From Pseudomonadota bacterium (lineage in GTDB: Bacteria; Pseudomonadota; Alphaproteobacteria; Sphingomonadales; Sphingomonadaceae), in contig JAEXLC010000012.1 in assembly GCA_023445495.1 (NCBI GenBank), positions 1 to 11,715 on the forward strand: DNA of 11,715 nt. Reading direction: 5' to 3'. Of this stretch, positions 1 through 8,200 are shown one piece after another. The notes beneath the pieces were generated by a model that was not told where the DNA came from, made no database searches, and saw only the letters and a list, made by a program, of their open reading frames with translations. Position 1 is the first letter of the stretch. Every line of letters begins with the position of its first letter. A program made the translations under genes and the position numbers.

Positions 1-8
1 CCCCGCGC

Positions 9-27
9 CCCCGGTCGCGCCCCGGGG
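9..27 (-). terminator. Weak GC-rich inverted repeat after the GH97 gene
   Basis: Arms CCCCGG (9-14) and CCGGGG (22-27) enclose 7 bases, about 32 bases beyond the GH97 stop codon. It could end or protect the operon transcript. There is no T-run after it on the minus strand, so it is not a convincing intrinsic terminator, and in DNA this GC-rich such a short repeat may be chance. The other bases of 1-58 hold nothing I recognise. Confidence 0.2.
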
Positions 28-58
28 CCACGACAGGGTTCCAGGCAGCCGTCGCCCT

Positions 59-2080
59 CTACTTCACCAGCTTGAACCGAATCGCCTGCCCGCCGCCCGG
101 TGCAAGCGCGAGATCGAGCGTATCCCCGCTGGTCACCACGCGCTTCTCGATCGCATATGCAACCGGCTTCTTCACATAGTCCGCGTCCGCCGCGTCACGG
201 TAGATCTGCGCTTCGTAGCGCTTGCCCGGCGCGAGGAAGTCGAGCTTCACCGGCAGCGTGCGCGCGGTCTCGTCGGTGATCGCGCCGAGATACCAGTCCC
301 CGCCCCCGCGCGGCTGGCGGGCGACGACGACATAGTCGCCGATCTCCGAGGCCAGCGTCCTGGTCGTCTCCCAGTCGGTCGGCACGTCGAGGATGAACTG
401 GAAGGCATCGAGATGCTTCTCGTAATTCTCGGGCAGGTCGGCCGCCATGTGGATCGGCGAATAGAGCACGACATATTCGGCCAGCTGCGCGGCGAGCGTC
501 GACTGGTTGCGCTCGGTCAGCAGCGTCTTGCCATGCTCCAGGTCGAAGATGCCCGGGGTGAAGTCCATCGGCCCGGCGAGCATGCGGGTGAACGGCAGGA
601 TCGTCAGATGCTCGGGCGGGTTGGTCGGGCGGCCCCAGGCGTTGAACTCCTGCCCGCGCGCGCCCTCGCGGCTCACCCAGTTCGGCCAGGTGCGGCGCAG
701 GCCCGTGTCCTTGACCGGCTCATGCGTGTCCATCGCGATGTGGCGCTTCGCCGCCGCCTCGATCACCTTGAGGTGATGCCGGACCATGAACTGGCCGGCG
801 AACCATTCCTTGCCGCCCTCGCGATCGAGGATGTCGCCCGAATGGCGGACATAGCCGGTCTTCACCGACGGCACGCCGACCTTGGCATAGAGATCGAGCG
901 CGTCCTCGAGCTGGTTCTCGTAATTGACCACCGCGCCGGCGGTCTCGTGATGGCCGATCAGGTGGACGCCCTTCGACTTGGCATAGGCCGAGAGCATTGG
1001 CAGGTCGAAATCGGGATAGGATTTGGTGAAGCTGAACTTGTCGCCATTGGCGATCCATTCGCCGTCCCAGCCCTGGTTCCAGCCCTCGACGAGCACGCCG
1101 TCGAACCCGTATTTCGCGGCGAAATCGATATAGCGCTTCACATTGTCGTTGTTGGCGCCATGGGCCGGACCGCTGCCCCAAGTGGTGCGGTTGAGATGCA
1201 TCTCCCACCAGACGCCGACATATTTGCCCGGCTTGAACCACTTCTGGATGTCCGGAAGCTTGCTCGGCTCGTTGAGGTTCAATTCGATCCGGCTGTCCGC
1301 CAACGCCCCCGGCGTGGTGCCGATCAGGATCGTGCGCCAGGGCGTGGAGAAAGGCCCGGTCTTCTTCGCGCCGACGCCATCGGGCCAGGGCATCAGCCAG
1401 GCAGTGAGCGTGCCGGCGCCATTGCCCTGGAGCAGCATGCTCGGGAAATCGACCAGCGCCGCTTCGTGGAAGGACAGATACAGGCCGTTGTCGCCCTTCA
1501 GCGTCAGCGGCGTCTCGGCCAGAGTGATCCGGCGCGCGTCGGTCTGGGTGTAGAGATATTCGTCGCGCTCCTGGCCAAGCCCTTCATACCACCAGGCCTG
1601 ATACGCCCCCTTGGTGCGGAACTGGGTGCGATCGGCGGTGACGCCGACCTGCTCGCCCGCCGGAATGCCGGCATAGCTATAGCGGAAGCCCACCCCGTCA
1701 TCGAAGATGCGGAAGGTGACCTGCATCGCCTTGTTCAGCGAAGTATCGCCCGCGATCGTCACCGCCAGCTCGCTGTGATTGTCGCGGACCAGCCGCTGCT
1801 CGCCCCAGGGCTGCTCCCAGCTGCTGTCCGAGGCCGCGCGCCGGGCATCGGTGATCGCGCTGTAGCGTGCCTGCGGCTCGCCGGCGAAGCTGAGGCCCAG
1901 CGCCGAGGGCGCGATCACCACCGTATCGCCGCGCTTCACTTCGTAGAGCGCCTGCCCGCCTTCGACCGAGACACAGACTTCGAGCGTCTTGCCCGGCGAC
2001 TGGGCGCATTCGCGGTCCGCCGCATAGGCAGTGCCGGGAAGCGCAAGGGCAAGCAGGGTCACGAGGGTACGAGAGGTCAT
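59..2080 (-). CDS. Exported GH97 alpha-glucosidase, inverting (SusB-like) class
   Basis: 673 residues. It hydrolyses terminal alpha-glucosidic bonds, probably in the periplasm. Residues 1-20 form a signal peptide (R4, a hydrophobic stretch, then AYA before A21); there is no lipobox, and C25 and C36 could form a disulfide. An N-terminal beta-sandwich (about 25-280) is followed by a (beta/alpha)8 barrel (about 285-565, with LVEGWNQGW at 330-338) and a C-terminal beta domain (about 570-673). By recalled alignment to Bacteroides SusB, E379 (HHET) and E454 (THE) match the general bases E439 and E508, E478 (RGQE) matches the acid E532, and E472 matches calcium ligand E526. G409 in VKTGYV sits where retaining GH97 enzymes carry an Asp nucleophile, so inversion is predicted. 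The ATG at 2080 has AGGAAAG seven bases upstream. An in-frame ATG at 2107 overlaps the preceding stop and would add nine residues. Last gene of the operon. Exact glucan substrate is unknown. Confidence 0.93.
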   Translation of the reverse strand: MTSRTLVTLLALALPGTAYAADRECAQSPGKTLEVCVSVEGGQALYEVKRGDTVVIAPSALGLSFAGEPQARYSAITDARRAASDSSWEQPWGEQRLVRDNHSELAVTIAGDTSLNKAMQVTFRIFDDGVGFRYSYAGIPAGEQVGVTADRTQFRTKGAYQAWWYEGLGQERDEYLYTQTDARRITLAETPLTLKGDNGLYLSFHEAALVDFPSMLLQGNGAGTLTAWLMPWPDGVGAKKTGPFSTPWRTILIGTTPGALADSRIELNLNEPSKLPDIQKWFKPGKYVGVWWEMHLNRTTWGSGPAHGANNDNVKRYIDFAAKYGFDGVLVEGWNQGWDGEWIANGDKFSFTKSYPDFDLPMLSAYAKSKGVHLIGHHETAGAVVNYENQLEDALDLYAKVGVPSVKTGYVRHSGDILDREGGKEWFAGQFMVRHHLKVIEAAAKRHIAMDTHEPVKDTGLRRTWPNWVSREGARGQEFNAWGRPTNPPEHLTILPFTRMLAGPMDFTPGIFDLEHGKTLLTERNQSTLAAQLAEYVVLYSPIHMAADLPENYEKHLDAFQFILDVPTDWETTRTLASEIGDYVVVARQPRGGGDWYLGAITDETARTLPVKLDFLAPGKRYEAQIYRDAADADYVKKPVAYAIEKRVVTSGDTLDLALAPGGGQAIRFKLVK

Positions 2081-2087
2081 CCGGGGT

Positions 2088-2094
2088 CTTTCCT
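2088..2094 (-). promoter_or_regulatory. Ribosome binding site of the GH97 gene
   Basis: The minus strand reads AGGAAAG seven bases before the ATG at 2080. This favours that start over the ATG at 2107, which lacks a purine-rich Shine-Dalgarno but overlaps the halogenase stop as ATGA (2107-2104). Confidence 0.6.
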
Positions 2095-2103
2095 GTGGGG
2101 AAG

Positions 2104-3603
2104 TCATGATTGGGGAGCGGCGAGCCGGGCCAGCCAGGCATCCTGCATGGGCTGGCGCAGCACCTGCTCGCGAACGAAGCCGAGCATCTGGCGGAACTGC
2201 GCCTTCACCGTCTCGGGCGGCACGCGGTCGATCGCCGGGGGCCAGCTTTCGGGCTCGAACCCGTGGCCGAGGAGCAGCGCGCGCCAACTGTCGGGCGGGA
2301 GGTTTTCTTCCTCGAACGGCGCCAGCTCGGCGCGGGCGCGGAACAGGGCGATGGCATGGGCGAGATCGGGCGAGATCTGGCTTTCACGTGCGGCCTCCCA
2401 GAAGGGGCCGGCATAGCGGGCGAGCGCATAATGCGCCGACTGGAAGTCACGCAGCCGGTCGAGCGCTTGCGGAGTGGCGCGGTTATAGGCGTCACGCTCG
2501 GCAGCGAAACTGGTGCCGGCCGGGAAGTCGGCGAGGAGCTGGACCAGGCTGACCTGCAGCCCGAGCAGGTCGAAGCCGTGGACCGGATCGAAACGCGCGC
2601 CGAGCGTGACCTGGTTGCCGGTCCAGGGATGCGCGGGGCGGCTGGGATCGAGCGTGCGGATCACGGCGCCGGTGAGCGGCAGGCCGGAAGCGGCAGTCGC
2701 GGCGGCCAGCGCCTCCTTGTCGCTGGCGTGCGCGCTCGACCAGGCATGGGTGACGAAGGTCGCCGGACGGCTGGGATGGAGCGCGGTCCAGCCCGCGGGG
2801 CCTGCGCGGTTCTCGGCATAGACCGGGAGGTTGGCAAAGGCCGGGCCGGCGGCGGTCAGCACGCGGTCGGCAGGGAAATGCGCGCGCCAGCTCAGGAAAT
2901 CCGTGTCGAGCGCGCCGCCGGTATCGACGAACAGGTCGCCGGCCAGCCGCCGCCGCTCGCCGAGATCGAGCGCGGCGATCGTCTCGCCCTGACGCTCGGG
3001 GGTTACCGCGTCGGCGGCATGGACGGTGACGCCGTGACGGATCGCCGTCTCGCGCAGCAGCCGGGCATAGGCGATTGCTGGCAGATGATAGCCATAGTCG
3101 CAGCGGCCATAGCTCGCGCTCTGGTCATTCGGCAGCATCAACCGCCCGTGCCGCGCGGCGGCGGCGGTGAGCGAGAAATCGTCGAGCGAGACGGTGAGGC
3201 CATGCGCCCGCGCCTTGACCCAATGCGGGAAGAACTCGTCCTCGCCGATCCGGGCACCTGCGGAGCCATAGGCGTGGAGGAAGGGCTGGACCTCTGCCTT
3301 ACCCCGGCCTTCGCCGGGGTAAAGGCTGGGAAATTGGCTGGGCGCAAGCTCCACGAAATTCTGCCCGAGCGTAAGGCTTCCGCCCGTAGCCCGCAGCAAC
3401 CCGGCTTCATCGATCCGAAGCTGTGCATGCAGCGCCTCCAGCGCCGGGAAAGTCGCATACACATCCACCGGCGCCAGCGCGCTCGGCAGCTCCACCGCCT
3501 CCACCCGCACGCCCGAAGCGCCCAGCGCCCGTGCCAAGGCGGCCGCCGCCAGCCAGAGCGGCGCATCCCGCCCCGCAACCACCACGGTGAAGGCCCCGCT
3601 CAT
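2104..3603 (-). CDS. Degenerate flavin halogenase-family paralogue, probably without halogenase activity
   Basis: 499 residues, homologous along its length to the gene just upstream: shared landmarks are GDLFVD (222-227 here, GDLFID in the other), the HW-KA-AHG region (127-134), and LLLGHGFEPESW near the C-terminus (443-454). The catalytic features of tryptophan halogenases are missing. The flavin loop reads VVVAGRDAPLW (7-17), with two of three glycines replaced. The GEAT segment and the lysine of the FK motif are gone (LTLG at 77-80), as are WxWxIP (WTALHP, 272-277) and PLEST (HGFDLLGLQ, 342-350). The reading frame is otherwise open, with no signal peptide, so it acts in the cytoplasm. The ATG at 3603 overlaps the upstream TGA as ATGA, implying coupled translation; an ATG ten codons upstream lies inside the upstream gene. 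A palindromic repeat is embedded at residues 94-103. It may be a partner subunit of the intact halogenase or a sugar- or flavin-binding relic. Family membership is firm; function is unknown. Confidence 0.82.
   Translation of the reverse strand: MSGAFTVVVAGRDAPLWLAAAALARALGASGVRVEAVELPSALAPVDVYATFPALEALHAQLRIDEAGLLRATGGSLTLGQNFVELAPSQFPSLYPGEGRGKAEVQPFLHAYGSAGARIGEDEFFPHWVKARAHGLTVSLDDFSLTAAAARHGRLMLPNDQSASYGRCDYGYHLPAIAYARLLRETAIRHGVTVHAADAVTPERQGETIAALDLGERRRLAGDLFVDTGGALDTDFLSWRAHFPADRVLTAAGPAFANLPVYAENRAGPAGWTALHPSRPATFVTHAWSSAHASDKEALAAATAASGLPLTGAVIRTLDPSRPAHPWTGNQVTLGARFDPVHGFDLLGLQVSLVQLLADFPAGTSFAAERDAYNRATPQALDRLRDFQSAHYALARYAGPFWEAARESQISPDLAHAIALFRARAELAPFEEENLPPDSWRALLLGHGFEPESWPPAIDRVPPETVKAQFRQMLGFVREQVLRQPMQDAWLARLAAPQS
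3296..3326. repeat. Palindromic repeat inside the degenerate halogenase gene
   Basis: TTACCCCGGC (3299-3308) and GCCGGGGTAA (3313-3322) form a perfect 10-bp stem with a CTTC loop. The stem extends imperfectly through GCC/GGC to 3296-3326. Its core resembles the palindrome after the LacI gene (CCCGGC, GAAA-type loop, GCCGGG), so both may belong to one dispersed REP-like family. It is read in frame as LYPGEGRGK, residues 94-102 of the protein, in a segment about ten residues longer than in the paralogue. Confidence 0.75.
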
Positions 3604-5147
3604 GCGACCACCGCCACTTCCCCCGCCGGGCAATAGCCGGCAAGGAAATCGGCATGCGCCCGCAGCGCCGCCGCGTTGCTGGCGATCCGCGCGCGCAGAT
3701 CGGCCAGGCGCCCCGCCACCTGATCGAGCGGCGCGCGATCGGCCTGGCGGTCCCAGGCCTCGGGCAGGATCCCCTGCCCCATCAGCACCGCCAGCCAGCT
3801 GTCGCGCGAGAACAGGCCAAGCTTGTAGTCCGGCGCGCGGCCGCTGGAGCGGAACAGATCGATCTTGTGCGCCAGGCTATCCGGCAGCGCCATGTTCCGC
3901 ACATGGTCCCAGAGCGGTTCGCCGTGGCGGGCATTGGCGGTGTAGTGGAGCACCAGAAAGTCGCGGGTGCGGTCGTAATGGATCGCGAACAGCCGGTTGA
4001 ACTCGGCGGCAAGGACCGGGTCGATCGCGCCGCCCGGCCGGGGCATCAGCTTCGCCAGGTCGGTCACCGCCGCCTGGATCAGGAAGATGCTGGTCGATTC
4101 GAGCGGCTCGAGGAAGCCCGAGGACAGACCGACCGCGACGACATTGCCTTCCCAGCCGCGTTCCCGCCGCCCGGCCTGGAAGCGCAGCAGGCGCGGCTCG
4201 GCAAGCGGCGTGCCGTCGATCGCGCCCAGCAGCGTCTCGCGCGCCTGTTCCTCCGCGCAGAAGGCGCTGGCGAAGACATAGCCATTGCCGATCCGGTGCT
4301 GGAGCGGGATGCGCCAGGTCCAGCCCCCGGTCTGGGCTGTCGAGCGGGTGAAGGGCGTGATTCCGGCCACGCTGGTGCACGGCACCGCTATCGCGCGGTC
4401 GCAGGGCAGCCATTGGCTCCAGTCCTGCCACGCCACCCCCATATTCTGCCCGAGCAGCAGCGAGCGGAAGCCCGAGCAGTCGATGAACAGGTCGCCCTCG
4501 ATCATCGCCCCGGATTCGAGCGAGACGCTTTCGACGCGACCGGTTTCGGCGTTTCGGCCGACCTCGACGATCTTGCCCTCGATCCGCCGCACCCCGCGCT
4601 GCGTCGCCCAGCCGCGCAGATACTGCGCATAGAGCCCGGCGTCGAAATGATAGGCATAGGAGAAGGTCGAGCGGATCGAGCGCGGATCCGGATCGGGCAT
4701 GTCGAACACGCCTTCGCGGCACATCGCCGCGGCAAAGCTGTAGTCGGGCCATTCGCCGACCGGCACGCCCGCTGCCTTCGCGCGGAGCCAGTGGTGCTGG
4801 AAGTCGAGCCCGCCCCAGCGCTCGCCGAATGTGCCGAAGGGGTGGACATAGCGGCCGCCGGGCTTGTCCCAGCCGACGAACTCGATGCCCAGCTTGAAGC
4901 TGCCCTGGGTGGCAGCCATGAACTCGGCCTCGTCGAGCCCGAGCATCGCGTTGAACTCGCGGATGTGCGGCAGCGTCGCTTCGCCGACACCCACGGTGCC
5001 GATCTCGTCGGACTCGATCAGGGTCAGCGCATAATCCGTGTCCGGCAGCAAGCGGGCGAGCCCGGCCGCGCACATCCAGCCCGCGGTCCCGCCGCCGACA
5101 ATGACGACGCGCAGGGGCGCCGCGGATGTGCTCGAGCTGGGCTGCAT
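3600..5147 (-). CDS. Flavin-dependent tryptophan halogenase-family protein, active-site motifs intact
   Basis: 515 residues, the usual size for the family (PrnA, RebH). Characterised members use reduced FAD, oxygen and chloride or bromide to halogenate an aromatic ring. Visible motifs: GGGTAG FAD loop (18-23), GVGEATLP (53-60), the FK motif with K85 (equivalent to catalytic K79 of PrnA/RebH), WTWRIP (277-282 region) and PLEST with E350 (equivalent to PrnA E346). No signal peptide, so cytoplasmic; a flavin reductase partner would be needed and none is in the window. The ATG at 5147 has GGGAG eight bases upstream. It lies 60 bases after the TonB receptor stop, past a hairpin, and its own TGA overlaps the next start. 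Such genes are often found beside TonB-dependent receptors in Caulobacter, Xanthomonas and sphingomonads, where their substrates are mostly unknown. The family call is secure; tryptophan as substrate is not. Confidence 0.93.
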   Translation of the reverse strand: MQPSSSTSAAPLRVVIVGGGTAGWMCAAGLARLLPDTDYALTLIESDEIGTVGVGEATLPHIREFNAMLGLDEAEFMAATQGSFKLGIEFVGWDKPGGRYVHPFGTFGERWGGLDFQHHWLRAKAAGVPVGEWPDYSFAAAMCREGVFDMPDPDPRSIRSTFSYAYHFDAGLYAQYLRGWATQRGVRRIEGKIVEVGRNAETGRVESVSLESGAMIEGDLFIDCSGFRSLLLGQNMGVAWQDWSQWLPCDRAIAVPCTSVAGITPFTRSTAQTGGWTWRIPLQHRIGNGYVFASAFCAEEQARETLLGAIDGTPLAEPRLLRFQAGRRERGWEGNVVAVGLSSGFLEPLESTSIFLIQAAVTDLAKLMPRPGGAIDPVLAAEFNRLFAIHYDRTRDFLVLHYTANARHGEPLWDHVRNMALPDSLAHKIDLFRSSGRAPDYKLGLFSRDSWLAVLMGQGILPEAWDRQADRAPLDQVAGRLADLRARIASNAAALRAHADFLAGYCPAGEVAVVA

Positions 5148-5169
5148 GCAATTCGCTCCCGAAAGAAAT

Positions 5170-5199
5170 GGCGCCGCCGAATGAAGGAACGGCGGCGCC
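5170..5199 (-). promoter_or_regulatory. Intercistronic hairpin between receptor and halogenase genes
   Basis: A perfect 10-bp inverted repeat (5170-5179 with 5190-5199, arms rich in GGCGCC) with a 10-base loop begins nine bases after the receptor stop codon. On the minus strand it is followed by ATTTCTTTC, a short pyrimidine-rich run, before the GGGAG ribosome site of the halogenase. This fits a partial terminator or an mRNA 3'-end stabiliser that keeps receptor expression higher than that of the downstream genes. Structure is seen directly; the role is inferred. Confidence 0.5.
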
Positions 5200-5207
5200 G
5201 AGGGGAG

Positions 5208-8200
5208 TTAGAACTTGAACCGGGCGCCGAACTGGAAGCGGCGATCGACCCGGCTCCAGTTTGCGTCGCGGTAAACGGGCTTGGCGCCGGGCGTCTTGCT
5301 CGTGTCGCCGAAGATCTGCTGCTGGAACACGCTGGTGGTGCCGAGCAGGTTCGATCCTTCGACCGACAGCTCGACCCATTTCGCCAGCGAGAAGCGCAGC
5401 GAGCCGTCGAGGAACCCGGCCTGTTTCTGGAACACCGGCAGGCCGATGCAGCAGTCGAGATTGTCGGTGAGGAAGCGCGAGCGCCAGTTATAGGCGACAC
5501 GCATCGCCACCGGGCCCTTTTCGTAGAGCATCACCGCGTTGAACGTGTGCTTGGAGATGCCCGCCAGCTGGTGCGAGTCCATCACCACGCCGCGCCCGCC
5601 CGAGGTGTCAAGGCCCGCGCCGAAGCCGCCGGTGCCGCCCGAGTCCAGCGCGCCCGCCGTCACCAGGTTCGAGTTGTTGATGCCCGACTGGTCGACGAAG
5701 GTGTAGTTCAGCTGGGTGCCAAGCCCGCTCAGCGCGCCCGGCAGGAAGTCGAAGAAGGTCTGGAACGCGACTTCGAAGCCCTTGAGCGTGCCGCCATCGC
5801 TGCCGTTGCGCGGGCCGCGCATCTGCACGGTCTGGGTCGAGTTGTTGTTGGTGAAGCTGCGGATAAACTCGCCGTACGCGATGCTCGAATTGAGCTTCTT
5901 GTAGAAGCCGTCGATCGTGAACGAGCTGCTGCGGCCGAAATAATGCTCGAAGGTCAGGTCGAACTGGTCGGCCGTGATCGGCTTGAGCGCCGGGAAACCC
6001 GATTCCGCGCGGAACACGAAATTGTAGCCGGTGACCGTGCCCGCGCTGTTGCGGATCAGGTAGGGCGACGTCGCCGAACCGTCGAGGGTCGGCCCCTGGA
6101 TCGCTACGAAGTTGCGCAGCAGGCCGAAGTCCGGCCGCGACATGCCCCGCGAATAGCCGAAGCGGATGAAGCTCTTGTCGTCGAGGCCCAGCCGCAGGTT
6201 GAAGCTCGGCAGCCAGTTGTCATAGCTGGCCTCATAGGTGTTCGCCGAGCCGCCGCCGCTGGCGAAGGCCGCCACCGCCGGCGTGACGAAGCACATCGGG
6301 TTGACGATCCAGGTAGCCGGCAGCGCCGAGCCGCAGGGCTGGTAGTAGGTGAAGGTGGTGGTCGTCGGATAGCCGACGCTGCCGTCGGAATCGATGCTGG
6401 TGCGGACATAGCGCAGGCCGATATTGCCGCGGATGTTCACCCCGCCGATATTCGCATTGTCGCCGCCGAAGCGCAGCATCGCATAGGCCGCGGTGGTCTT
6501 CTCCTTGACGTGCATCACCTCGGACGGGAGGTAGCAGCCCTCGACCGTGGCATCGGCGCGGTCGCAGATCGGCTCCCAGCCCATCGGCGAACCGGTGGTC
6601 GAGCCGCTGACGCCCTGCACCAGCCGCGCGCGGTCCATCAGCGTGGCGCGATTCATGTAGACCAGCGCCGGATTGTCGTAGACGCTGCCGTCGTAGAAGC
6701 CGCTGCCGAGCGTGACCGACTCCCACATGCCCGCGCCATAGCCCTTGAACGCGGGATGGCCGGCATTGCAGCTCGGATAGGCACCGCCCGTGGTGTTGTC
6801 GATGTTGAAGCCCGGGCCGTTGCAGTTCCACGACGCCGCGACCGGCGACCAGTTGAAGGTCGAGTAGCGCACCGTCTGCGCGCGATCGGCATAGCGCGCG
6901 CCGACCTTCAGCGAGTCCAGCCAGCCGCCCTCGTCGAAGTCATAGCCGATGTCGCCGCGGAACGCGGTTTCCTTGGCGTCATTGTCCTCCATGTGCGCCT
7001 GGACGAACGGCATCCAGTAATTGTGCGGGTTGGAGAGGCCGCCGGCGGCGTAGTTCACGTTCGAGCCCGGCAGCAGCTTCACATTGGGCGTGCCGTCCTT
7101 GTTCGTGCTGTACTGCACATTGGCCATCGAGCCGACCGCGACGAGGATGTCGTCATTGGTGGTGTTCGCCCAGATATGCTGCACGTCGAGGTTGACGTGG
7201 AGCTTCTCGGTCACGTCCCAGCTGATGTTGCCCGACAGGTCCTGGGTGCGCTCGCGGTGATCGAAGTTGCGCGCCTCGTTCTGGAAATAGAGGCCGTCCT
7301 GCAGCGTGGCGCAGGCCGCGTTCAGCCCGCAATAGTTGACGAAGGGCAGGCCCGGCACGGCCGAGCCGGTGTTGATCGCGTCCTGCGTACTGTCCCCGCT
7401 GCCGCGCCAGCTGCCATGCGCCTGGGTCAGCGTGCCCGACTGGAGCATGCCGTCCGGCCCGAAGACGAAGGCCGAGGTGCCCGGCGCGCGGCCGAGCGCC
7501 GTGGTGGCGCGCGGGTTGAACGCCGGGGTGCCGAAGTAATTGCCGTCCAGGATCACGTGGCTGGCCCGCTCGAGCCAGGCATTGTGATACTCGCTGTCGT
7601 TATACTGGGCGGTCATGCGGAAATTGCCCGCATTGTTCTCGTACTGCGCCGCCGCCGAGATGCCGCGCCGGGTGCGGTCGTAATCGACCTGCGAATAGCG
7701 GATGCCGTCGGGGATATAGGCCCAGCCGCTGCCGCCGAACGGATTGGCGGAGCAGTTCACGGTGCCGTTGGTCAGCACGCCATTGCCCTGCGCATTGGTC
7801 GCGCCGGCCGAGCAATAGGTGTCGATCTTGTCCATGATGACGTTTTCGGTGCGCGTCACGACATGGCTGCGGGCGAAATTGGCCATCAGGCCGAAGCGGC
7901 CGATATTGGTGTCCCAGGTGTTCGAGATCAGGCCCGAGAACTCGCCGGTCCACTCCTTCGAGCGGGTGCCGTAGCTCGCCTTGGCGTTGCCGGCGACGAC
8001 CAGCCCCTTCTGGTCGAACGGCAGGCGGGTGCGCAGATTGACCGTGCCGGCCAGGCCGCCTTCGATCATCTCCGCCGTCTGGTTCTTATAGGCATCGACG
8101 CCGGCCATCAGCTCGGGCGAGATGTCGTTGAAGTTGAGCCCGCGATTGGCATCGGCCGAGAAGCTGTCGCGCCCGTTGAACTCGGTACGGACGAAGGTGA

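Noticed and set aside
2081..2287. Upstream extension of the GH97 frame to 2287
   Set aside because: It would run deep inside the degenerate halogenase gene and place 69 Arg/Ala/Pro-rich residues before an obvious signal peptide.
413..3636. Plus-strand open frames (667 and 508 codons) opposite the GH97 and degenerate halogenase genes
   Set aside because: Same codon-bias effect; low-complexity Arg/Ala/Gly-rich translation, no recognisable motif, and complete overlap with well supported genes.
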